Source of the DNA: Pseudomonadota bacterium
GTDB taxonomy: Bacteria > Myxococcota_A > Polyangia > Polyangiales > Ga0077539
Assembly (NCBI GenBank): GCA_023428035.1
Contig: JAEYZO010000654.1
Span: 1 to 6,740 of the forward strand
Direction: 5' to 3'
Length of the DNA: 6,740 nucleotides
This document shows positions 1 to 6,452 of this stretch, in pieces; the first letter of the stretch is position 1; the number at the start of each line of letters is the position of its first letter. The translations under genes and the position numbers were made by a program. Below the pieces are notes generated by a model. The model saw only the letters and a program-made list of their open reading frames with translations, was not told the DNA's origin and did no database searches.

Positions 1-102
1 CCCCGCGGGGCGGGGTTCCCCGCGCGCGCTTCCCCGGCCCCCGGCCACGCGCCGCCGGGTGACGCAGCGGGCCTCGACGCGTCGAGAGCCCGGCTCATCG
101 AG
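1..102 (+). other. GC-rich 5' leader or upstream continuation of the ATPase frame
   Basis: This edge stretch is almost entirely G and C up to about position 70. The perfect palindrome CCCCGCGGGG lies at 1-10, and GCGGG/CCCGC arms flank a short loop at 10-23. The reading frame of the downstream ATPase has no stop codon back to position 1 and no ATG, GTG, TTG or CTG before 103. The stretch is therefore either a leader or N-terminal coding sequence that begins outside the window. If translated, residues just before Met1 (LDASRARLIE) continue the helical character of the start of the protein, which mildly favours a start further upstream. I see no convincing -35/-10 promoter. Confidence 0.5.
73..86. 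promoter_or_regulatory. Perfect 14-bp palindrome, possible operator
   Basis: CTCGACGCGTCGAG is identical to its reverse complement over all 14 bases and ends 16 bases before the ATG at 103. A dimeric repressor could bind such a site. However, short palindromes arise readily in sequence this GC-rich, and the stretch may be coding. Only the palindrome is observed; an operator role is a guess. Confidence 0.25.
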
Positions 103-3100
103 ATGCTCGCGCACGGGCAGGAGCTGCTGCAAAGCGGGCTCACCTTGGGGCTGCGCGCGCGACGTGAGGCGATCGAGCGCGTCGAGAGGGAGGTCGACGA
201 GCTGTTGACTCAGGTCGAGGCGCTCCACTGCGCGTTGTCTGTCGGTGAGGCCGTGCTGGACGACGGAGCCTGCGAGCCCGCGGCCGCGTCTCACGACGTG
301 AGCGAGGACGTAGCGCCGGTAGAGGCAGTCACGTCGCGATTAGAAGCTGACGCCCAGCGCGATGACGACGCGGCTGGTGTGTCGAACCTCGTCGGGATTG
401 GTGACGTTGAGCCAGAGGCTACCGGTCTGCCTCTGGAGGCACGCACGGACGAAGCGGCTCCGCGAGGCGAGGAGCCCGAGGCGAGGAGCGCCCCGAGCGA
501 CGATGCGGGCGCCGAGTCTCCCCACCGGTCGTCCGTGCCTCCGGCAGCCGACGAGACGCTCGTCGAGGCGGGGCCGGAGACCCCTCGACGCCCGAGCGAG
601 GCGGACCGCGTTGACAGCGTGTACTCGCGCTTTGACCTGTATCTCCAGCGGCACGCCATGGATCACGCCGGGGTGGTGGTGACGGCGCCGTGGTGCGGCG
701 CGGGCTTCGGTGATGCGCTCCGCGGGAGGCTCGACTCGCTCCTTGAGGCTGACGAGCCGAACATCGCGGAGCTCCGGATCGTGAGCCGAGCGCTCCGAGC
801 GCTCGGCAGCGAGGACGTGATCGAAGACGACGACGCGCTGTCGCTCTGGCACCTCACCGCGGCCGCGCCTCGGGTCGAGCGAGCCGTGCGCGCCGAGCGG
901 CTGCGGCGGTTGCGAGACGCGGCGAGGGCCATCTCGCTCACTCCGTCTTCGTCGTGGCGGTGGGTCGTCGCCCTCGAGGCGCTCGCGTCGACGACGGCCG
1001 ACCCGCTGGACCGCAAGGAGATCGAGGACATTCACGAACTGGTCGCCTTCGAGGCGCAGCCGCTGCGTGACGTGCTCACCGACCTCGCCGCGATGACCTC
1101 GCAGGGAGAGTCGGCGGTGAGCGCAGTACGAGCGGCGATCGCGAACACCGAGGAGACCTTCGAGTCGGCGGCCGCTAACCTGGCGGCCTCGCGCGAACGG
1201 TTTCACGACTGCGTCAAGCGCTTGTGGAGCGCGTGCGGCGGCAAGGTTCAACGGACGCACTGCCGCGAAGCCTGGGCGCATTTCATCAACCAGGTTCAGC
1301 CTGAGCTCCAGCGGCTATACCCCGTGGATCACGGAGGCGTCCCCGCGCTGAGCTCTGCGGACGAGGCAGCGTGGATCGCGCGCTTGGAGAAGCGGCACGA
1401 GAAGATCGCCGACCGGGGCGGGGCTCGCCTCACGGATCGAAGGACGATGGACGAGTCCGCGTCCGAGATCGCCGCCAGCGCTCGGGAGGTCATCGGGGAC
1501 GCCGAGCGTGTCGAGGTCGTGCGGTCTCGGCGCGAGCCCTCCGCCACGATGCGCCGGGCGATCGATCATGTGCGTCAGTTGAGAGCTCTGGTAGAGGCGG
1601 GGGCGTTGTACGGCGTGGAGTCTCGCATCGCGAGGTGCGTGCTCGGCGTGATCGACGCGGGAGACGCGGCGCGGCCGAAATCGCGAGATGTGCTCAGGGA
1701 GGCTGAGATCCTGCTCGAGGACGTGTTCCGCAGGCCCGCGATGGTGACCGCCTTGGGGCTGATCGGTGATGCTGGCGACGTCAGCCTCGCGGAGGTGAGG
1801 GACCCTCTCAGGGCCGCGGCGCATCTGTTCGACACGCCGCAGGAGGCTCGCGGGATCGACGGGATGATCAAGTGGGCCGAGGCGGCGGGGGACATTACGC
1901 TCGTCGAGCCGCTGTTGCCGCGGCTCGACGACGCGGTCCGACGGAGGGTCCGCGACGCTCGCGCCGCGGCGGGGGGGCGCCTCCTACGCGAGGTCGACGA
2001 GGCGTCAGCGTTGGTCTCGACGCTTCACGCCTTGGCTGATCCTTCAGCGTCGAAGTGGGCGCGGGTGCTGATCGAGGTGCGCCAGGACATCGAAGCCGTC
2101 GGTGAGAGTCCGTCGCCGCTCGCGTTCTGGACGTCTTGGTTGAGAGAGGTCCGTCGCTCGCTCAACGCCGACCATGACCGGGCGCTGTCGGCTCTGCGCG
2201 CCGAGGCTGACGGGATCCGCGACGACCGCGGAGGCGCCGCTCGCCGCGCGCTCGACGACGGTCGCTACGCAGAGGCCGTTCGGCTGGTTCGCGAGGGCGA
2301 CGCTGGCGACGTCGGCGTGGAGGTCCGGGCGACCCGATGGCGGTGGCAGGCCGCGGAGCGGTGGGGCAACCCCCAGCTGGTGATTGAAATGTCGCGCGGC
2401 CTCGACGAGCTCCGTCGGCGCTGGAGCGAGGGCATCACTGGGGATCACCACAAGGATCAGCGTCTCCGCACCCTCTTCCGGGACGAGTTCCTGAGGGACC
2501 TCGACGCCGTCAGCGGCTCGGACGCTGTCATGGTTGAGTGCGTTCGCTTGCGACGATGGTTCGCGGAGCAGGGAGTAAACCCCGTCGCGCTCCCGCAGCT
2601 CGCGGATCACGGGCGGCTGGTCCTGATGACCCCCGCGGTGCCCGTGGCTCGACCCGAGCTCGTCCAGCGCGTCGCCGAGGCCGTTGCGGGGCGGAAGGGC
2701 GACCTCGTCATCGTGCTCACGCCGAGGATCACCCCGGAGGGTCGAGCGAGGGTTCTGAGGGAGCTGCGATCCCGGCATCTCCGCGGGGCGGTCCTCGACG
2801 ACCTCGATTTCTGCAGGTTGATGGAGCCCGGAGGCGTGCGGCCCCTCGGGCCCCTCGGCATCCTCGAGGTGCTGCTCGAGCAGCAGCGGTGGAGCACCGT
2901 CTCTCCGTATCAGGTCGCGGAGGGACAGAACACTCGGGTCGAGATGTATTTCGGTCGCGCTCTCGAGGCCGAGCAGCTCTGGAAACAGGCAGCGTTCAGC
3001 CGTGTGTTCTCCGGGCGCAAGCTCGGGAAGACCGCGTTGTTGCGCTTCATCGAACAATCTCAGGTTGAGCGTGCGCTGCCGTCTGGCAATCAGCTCCGCG

Positions 3101-5052
3101 TGGTGTACGTCCCCGCCGCGGGGGTCGACTCCGAACGGGCGATGATGGAGAGGGTGCTGTCCTCCCTGGCTGAGCGACTGGGAGAAGCGACCTGGACGTC
3201 CCCCAGGCCCGAGGAGTCACCGCCGGAGGCGCTCGAGCGATGCATCGGCGAGCGCTTGGCCTGCGCGCCAAACGAGAGCCTTCTGTTCTTCTTGGACGAG
3301 GCGGACGTTTGGGTCGAGCACGAACTCGCGCGCTACGAGACGGCGCGCGAGCGCAGCCTGAGCTTCGTGATGCGGAGCCGGATCGAGGCGTCGCGGGACG
3401 TCCTCGGCCACCCGAGGGCTCGCTTCGTCGTGAGCGGCTATCGGGTCACGAGTACGCAACAGGGAGCTTGGAGCAACTGGGGCGACGTGCTGCGGCTGAA
3501 GCCTCTCGAGGCCGAGGACGCGGTCGCGCTGATCACGCGCCCCCTCGCGCGCCTAGGGATTGACGCGCGCAGGGTCGCTCGGTCGCTCGTGTTTCGGTGC
3601 GGGTATCAGCCCGCGGTGATCCTCCGAGCGGGAGCCGTGCTCGTGGGGAGGATGGAGGAGAAGACCGGGCTCGACGACCGGGCGCGCCGGGCTGTCGAGG
3701 TCACAGACGACGTCGTCGACGCCGTGCTCGGAGACGACCAGGTGCGCGGCGAGATCCTCCAGGTCGTACGGAACAATTTTCAAGGGAACGAGCGCGGCGG
3801 CGCGGTGTTCGGCGCGCTGCTTCAGGAGATGCAGTCGCGGCCCGCGTGGCAGCCCCTCGATGACGCCGTCTCGCGGGTGTCCGAGCGACTCCGCTCCATC
3901 GCGACCGACGTGGACTCCATCGCCATCCCGGTTGGAGGAGGCACGCTCGAGGGGGAGGTGCGGCAGCGGCTCCAAGACCTCGTCGACCGCGAGATCGTCT
4001 CCTCGCTCGGACGACGCGATGAGTACGCGCTCCGGTTTCCTCACCTCGCGCCGGTGCTCCAACCCCTGACCGAGTCGGCGTTCGTGAACGAGCAGCTCGG
4101 TCGGGTCCGGGTCGGCGCGCGCGCGGTCACCGTCGAAGCCTGGGCGGCGCTCCCCATCGCCGAGGTCGAGGCGCTGCGCCGCGTGGTGTGCAGCGCGGAG
4201 GCCGACGTCCCCGTCGCGGCTCCCATCGTCGGCACCCATTGGATCGCCGCGATGACAGACCCGCGCGTCGGGCTCGCTGATCGCTTAGGGAAGGTACGGG
4301 TCGAGCCCGTGACCGCGGCGACCTTGTCAGGGGTCATCGCCGCCGCTCGCTTGCCGGGCGCGGTGTTCGTCGGCGACATCGACGCCCTGCGCTTCGCGCT
4401 CGACCCCTCGACGCGCGAGGGTCTCGAAGGGGATCGGTACGTCATCGACGAGCGGGCCGATGAGCGCTGGGTGATCGACCGCGTGAGGTGGTGGTTCAGA
4501 CGCGTGCGGGCCTACGAGTTCGAGGCGGGCGACGCGGTCGAGGTGATCTACTCGATGACGCGGGGCATCCCTTGCTTGCTGCGGCTCGCTGACACGATGC
4601 TCAGGGGTGAGTTCGGCGTGCAAGACGGCGAGACCGTCGATGACGTGACGTGGGACCGAGTGAGGGCTCGGCTTGACCACTTGGCGAAGGACGCTGCTAC
4701 GGAGCTCGCGGGCGCGAGCTCGGCCGCGCTGACACGTCGAGAGAGGCAGATCCTGGCGATGATCTGCGCGGCGACGAAGACGACGGTCGATGGGGGGCGT
4801 GCGGACCGGGTCGTCGCCCGAGATATCCTCGCCGACATCACGGAGTTCTGGCCGCTGTATCGGGAAGAGTCCCGAGTCGATGCCGAACCAGTCGGGCACG
4901 ACGAGTGGTGGCGTGTACGTCTGCTGCAGCTCAGCGGCGTTCTCCCAGCCACCGCGTGCGTGGGCCTCCCTCAGGAGCGTCTCTGCCGGGTCAGCGCCGA
5001 CGACCCGCTCCGCGGAATGGTCGCGGAGTGGGTCGCGCAGCGCGCGCTGTGA
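103..5052 (+). CDS. Giant STAND/AAA-like P-loop ATPase with long helical N-terminal region (candidate conflict-system sensor/switch)
   Basis: Cytosolic protein of 1649 residues with no signal peptide or membrane segment visible. Domains in order: coiled coil (about 1-50); acidic Pro/Ala/Glu-rich disordered linker (about 56-170); a long, mainly helical region (about 173-850) with a TPR-like helix near 714-730; an alpha/beta segment (867-906, strand DLVIVLTP, then AVLDDLDFCRL); an EMYFGR lead-in (947-952); then the ATPase core. The core has Walker A SGRKLGKT (970-977), Walker B LLFFLDEAD (1060-1068, D1065/E1066), a sensor-like strand RFVVSGYR (1107-1114) and a GYQP lid motif (1167-1170), a pattern typical of STAND-type NTPases. 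A possible P-loop-less ATPase-like part (about 1370-1500) and a winged-helix-like end (from about 1543) follow. Ser970 replaces the usual first Walker A Gly. The start is uncertain: ATG 103 lacks a good Shine-Dalgarno and the frame is open to the window edge. Sensor-switch function is inferred from the family; the ligand is unknown. Confidence 0.8.
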   Translation: MLAHGQELLQSGLTLGLRARREAIERVEREVDELLTQVEALHCALSVGEAVLDDGACEPAAASHDVSEDVAPVEAVTSRLEADAQRDDDAAGVSNLVGIGDVEPEATGLPLEARTDEAAPRGEEPEARSAPSDDAGAESPHRSSVPPAADETLVEAGPETPRRPSEADRVDSVYSRFDLYLQRHAMDHAGVVVTAPWCGAGFGDALRGRLDSLLEADEPNIAELRIVSRALRALGSEDVIEDDDALSLWHLTAAAPRVERAVRAERLRRLRDAARAISLTPSSSWRWVVALEALASTTADPLDRKEIEDIHELVAFEAQPLRDVLTDLAAMTSQGESAVSAVRAAIANTEETFESAAANLAASRERFHDCVKRLWSACGGKVQRTHCREAWAHFINQVQPELQRLYPVDHGGVPALSSADEAAWIARLEKRHEKIADRGGARLTDRRTMDESASEIAASAREVIGDAERVEVVRSRREPSATMRRAIDHVRQLRALVEAGALYGVESRIARCVLGVIDAGDAARPKSRDVLREAEILLEDVFRRPAMVTALGLIGDAGDVSLAEVRDPLRAAAHLFDTPQEARGIDGMIKWAEAAGDITLVEPLLPRLDDAVRRRVRDARAAAGGRLLREVDEASALVSTLHALADPSASKWARVLIEVRQDIEAVGESPSPLAFWTSWLREVRRSLNADHDRALSALRAEADGIRDDRGGAARRALDDGRYAEAVRLVREGDAGDVGVEVRATRWRWQAAERWGNPQLVIEMSRGLDELRRRWSEGITGDHHKDQRLRTLFRDEFLRDLDAVSGSDAVMVECVRLRRWFAEQGVNPVALPQLADHGRLVLMTPAVPVARPELVQRVAEAVAGRKGDLVIVLTPRITPEGRARVLRELRSRHLRGAVLDDLDFCRLMEPGGVRPLGPLGILEVLLEQQRWSTVSPYQVAEGQNTRVEMYFGRALEAEQLWKQAAFSRVFSGRKLGKTALLRFIEQSQVERALPSGNQLRVVYVPAAGVDSERAMMERVLSSLAERLGEATWTSPRPEESPPEALERCIGERLACAPNESLLFFLDEADVWVEHELARYETARERSLSFVMRSRIEASRDVLGHPRARFVVSGYRVTSTQQGAWSNWGDVLRLKPLEAEDAVALITRPLARLGIDARRVARSLVFRCGYQPAVILRAGAVLVGRMEEKTGLDDRARRAVEVTDDVVDAVLGDDQVRGEILQVVRNNFQGNERGGAVFGALLQEMQSRPAWQPLDDAVSRVSERLRSIATDVDSIAIPVGGGTLEGEVRQRLQDLVDREIVSSLGRRDEYALRFPHLAPVLQPLTESAFVNEQLGRVRVGARAVTVEAWAALPIAEVEALRRVVCSAEADVPVAAPIVGTHWIAAMTDPRVGLADRLGKVRVEPVTAATLSGVIAAARLPGAVFVGDIDALRFALDPSTREGLEGDRYVIDERADERWVIDRVRWWFRRVRAYEFEAGDAVEVIYSMTRGIPCLLRLADTMLRGEFGVQDGETVDDVTWDRVRARLDHLAKDAATELAGASSAALTRRERQILAMICAATKTTVDGGRADRVVARDILADITEFWPLYREESRVDAEPVGHDEWWRVRLLQLSGVLPATACVGLPQERLCRVSADDPLRGMVAEWVAQRAL
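3010..3033 (+). other. Walker A (P-loop) of the large ATPase
   Basis: These eight codons read SGRKLGKT, preceded by the hydrophobic strand RVF and followed by ALLRFIE. The final G-K-T and the following helix are intact, so nucleotide binding is expected. The first position is Ser rather than Gly or Ala. STAND-type ATPases often show a comparable G-G/R-R-x-x-G-K-[ST]-x-L-L pattern, and this match together with the EMYFGR sequence about 20 residues upstream is the main basis for the family call. Confidence 0.85.
3280..3306 (+). other. Walker B of the large ATPase
   Basis: These nine codons read LLFFLDEAD: a five-residue hydrophobic strand followed by the Asp-Glu pair expected to coordinate magnesium (D1065) and activate water for hydrolysis (E1066). 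It lies about 85 residues after the P-loop, a normal spacing for a STAND/AAA core. Both acidic residues are present, so the domain looks hydrolysis-competent. Confidence 0.85.
5049..5052 (+). promoter_or_regulatory. GTGA stop/start overlap coupling the ATPase and HEPN genes
   Basis: The four bases GTGA contain both the GTG start of the downstream gene and the TGA stop of the ATPase gene. The nearest GGAG (5025-5028) is about 20 bases before this GTG, too far for normal initiation. Termination-reinitiation by the same ribosome is therefore the likely mechanism, which would tie the amount of second protein to the first. An in-frame GTG at 5028, with GGAA at 5014-5017 upstream, is an alternative start that would add seven residues. 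Confidence 0.7.
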
Positions 5053-6269
5053 CGCTCTTGATCGATGGTCGCAGGCTCGGTGCGCTCGTCGCGGCGCGCG
5101 GGCGTGGCCTGGCCGAGGGGATCGAGCGGCGGCATTGGTGGGAGGGAGGGCCCGCTCGATCCGTGGCCCTACCGGAGTCGCCTGGGAAGTCCGTGTGCGT
5201 CGACGCGATCCGACGGCTTGCGGTCGGGCGCGACGACGGGATGAGCGGTTTGCGCGTCATAACTGTGCCGCGGTTGGGCGTGAACGCCGTGCAGGACGTG
5301 GCAGACGCGATGGGGGAGTCGATCCCACGAGAGGGGGCGAGCCAGCGCCTCTCCGCGCTCGGCGCGCGGTTGCGTTGGTCGACCTGGCTGATGCTTTGCG
5401 GCGTGGAGCGACCCGTCGAGCCGGCTCAGCTCACCTCGCTCCAGCGGCTCACCGACTCGCTCGCTCGAGACTTTGGCGCGCGGGCTGCCTGGGTGTTCTT
5501 GGTCGAGGACGGCGCCCAGGACGACCTGAGATGGGTAGAGATGGCCTCGCCTGGGCTTCCCTCCGACGACGGCGACGACTGGGAGTGGTACGTCCGCCAC
5601 CGCCTTATCGCCGAGGCTGGAGGGCGCCTCGATGTCGCGATGGAGCTGGCGACGCCGCCATCGCTCTGGACCCTCGCCGACGATGCGTCGCTGGAGCGAT
5701 ACCTGGAGCGCACCGCGCGGGAGCGCTTCAGCGCGCTCCCTGACGAACTCCAGGCGATGATCGCGTCGGCGCTCGCGCGGCCCGAACGTGTCGGGCGGCT
5801 GCCGCGTCGCGACCTCGAGACGGCGCGAGGTCGGGAGCCCGCGCCGTGGGTCGTGCGGGGGTACTCGGCGAGCGCAGCCAAAGTCGCGCCGTGGCTCTGG
5901 CGAGCGGTCGTCTGCCGACCCGTCGCCTCAGCGCTGCTGCAGGCCTGCGCGGAGCTCGAGTCTGCCGAGAGGGCGGGGCGGTCGCCGATCGGGATGCCCG
6001 ACGACGAGGCGTTGAGGGTCGCGGGTGAGTACGAGCGGCCTGACGGACGGGAGCGGCCGCACTACCACGCGATCAACATACTTCGACCCACCATGCCCTG
6101 GGATTTCGCGACCTTCGGTGCGTGGTTGTCCAGGGTCTCTTCCGACCGACGCCGCGTCGAGGCATTGCACGCGCTGCGCTCGTTGAGGAATCACCTGGCG
6201 CACGGTCACCACGCCGGCTGGCACGCCGTTTCAGTGGTGCGTCGGCTGCATCGCGAGCTGGTCGCCTGA
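5049..6269 (+). CDS. Protein with C-terminal HEPN-like RNase motif, partner of the upstream ATPase
   Basis: 406 residues, predicted cytosolic. The C-terminal ~100 residues end with a helix carrying RNHLAHGHH (R380 to H388). The R-N-x3-H core (R380, H385) matches the R-x4-6-H catalytic signature of HEPN domains, which in toxins and defence proteins act as metal-independent endoribonucleases. Some HEPN proteins are non-catalytic, so activity is inferred. Residues 1 to about 300 are unrecognised: they include a strand AWVFLVEDG (147-155) suggesting an alpha/beta fold, an acidic loop rich in Asp (near 170-178) and several amphipathic helices, but no P-loop. The GTG start at 5049 overlaps the ATPase stop. 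Longer in-frame starts from 4905 were rejected because the added residues are Arg/Pro/Ser-rich out-of-frame translation of the ATPase gene. The coupled arrangement suggests the ATPase controls or recruits this protein. Abortive-infection or toxin function is a hypothesis. Confidence 0.8.
   Translation: MTLLIDGRRLGALVAARGRGLAEGIERRHWWEGGPARSVALPESPGKSVCVDAIRRLAVGRDDGMSGLRVITVPRLGVNAVQDVADAMGESIPREGASQRLSALGARLRWSTWLMLCGVERPVEPAQLTSLQRLTDSLARDFGARAAWVFLVEDGAQDDLRWVEMASPGLPSDDGDDWEWYVRHRLIAEAGGRLDVAMELATPPSLWTLADDASLERYLERTARERFSALPDELQAMIASALARPERVGRLPRRDLETARGREPAPWVVRGYSASAAKVAPWLWRAVVCRPVASALLQACAELESAERAGRSPIGMPDDEALRVAGEYERPDGRERPHYHAINILRPTMPWDFATFGAWLSRVSSDRRRVEALHALRSLRNHLAHGHHAGWHAVSVVRRLHRELVA
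6186..6203 (+). other. HEPN R-N-x3-H signature
   Basis: Six codons read RNHLAH (residues 380-385), preceded by ALHALRSL and followed by GHH. Arg followed by a polar Asn, then His four residues further on, within a predicted helix near the C-terminus, is the classic HEPN pattern. The cluster of four His in seven residues may add to the active site or to metal or RNA contact, which is speculative. Confidence 0.65.
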
Positions 6270-6278
6270 AGTCCTCCA

Positions 6279-6297
6279 GGGCGCCCGCACGGCCGTG
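6279..6297. terminator. Palindrome pair after the HEPN stop, weak terminator candidate
   Basis: Two perfect palindromes, GGGCGCCC (6279-6286) and CACGGCCGTG (6288-6297), start nine bases after the HEPN stop codon. They could fold as GC-rich hairpins. There is no T-run after them, so this is not a canonical intrinsic terminator. High-GC bacteria often lack the T-run, and Rho-dependent ending is equally possible. Confidence 0.25.
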
Positions 6298-6384
6298 GGT
6301 GCTCTCGCCGCCGCTCCTCCCGCGACGCCGACGCTACACCGTCGCCCCTCGTTCTGTCCCTGACCCCCACCCGCCGCTTGCGAC

Positions 6385-6444
6385 CCTGTCGCCGAGTCTG
6401 CGAAGTTCACCGCCGCCAGGCGGCGGCCCCGGCGCGGCGACAGG
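6385..6444 (+). promoter_or_regulatory. Nested inverted repeat in the vgrG leader overlapping the Shine-Dalgarno
   Basis: The outer arms CCTGTCGCCG (6385-6394) and CGGCGACAGG (6435-6444) are perfect 10-bp reverse complements. Inside them lies a second perfect inverted repeat, CCGCCGCC (6410-6417) and GGCGGCGG (6419-6426), around a single A. The right outer arm ends in AGG of the AGGAG ribosome-binding site, so a folded mRNA would partly mask that site. This could be a translational control element, a protein-binding site or a spread repeat. The pairing is read directly; the function is inferred. Confidence 0.5.
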
Positions 6445-6446
6445 AG
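6442..6446 (+). promoter_or_regulatory. Shine-Dalgarno of vgrG
   Basis: AGGAG ends six bases before the ATG at 6453, an ideal spacing, and fixes that start codon. It is the only strong ribosome-binding site in the window, in contrast to the weak or absent ones before the ATPase and HEPN genes. Its first three bases take part in the outer stem of the leader inverted repeat. Confidence 0.75.
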
Positions 6447-6452
6447 CGGTCC

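Larger units (their letters stand above)
6270..6452. other. Intergenic region between the HEPN gene and vgrG
   Basis: A 183-bp gap with no plausible coding sequence. The first third holds two short perfect palindromes. The middle (about 6300-6380) is strongly C-rich on the + strand with no visible structure. The last third holds the nested inverted repeat of the vgrG leader. I could not find a convincing sigma70 or sigma54 promoter by eye, although a promoter for vgrG would be expected here if it is a separate transcription unit. Confidence 0.6.

Noticed and set aside
340..1281. Long minus-strand open frame opposite the ATPase gene
   Set aside because: Its translation is Arg/Pro/Gly-rich with no recognisable domain. 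It lies fully opposite a well-supported gene, and such antisense frames are routine at this GC content.
2044..3057. Minus-strand open frame of 337 codons
   Set aside because: It overlaps the region including the conserved P-loop on the other strand, and its product lacks any motif or believable composition.
4905..5048. N-terminal extension of the HEPN gene from the GTG at 4905
   Set aside because: The extra 48 residues are Arg/Pro/Ser-rich, as expected from an out-of-frame reading of the ATPase gene. The GTGA overlap at 5049 is the better start.
4790..5743. Plus-strand open frame bridging the ATPase and HEPN genes
   Set aside because: Its translation is dominated by Arg, Ala and Gly and is out of frame with both motif-bearing genes.
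6378..6406. Possible -35 box TTGCGA before vgrG
   Set aside because: The sequence 17 bases downstream (CGAAGT) does not resemble a -10 box, so no promoter can be supported.
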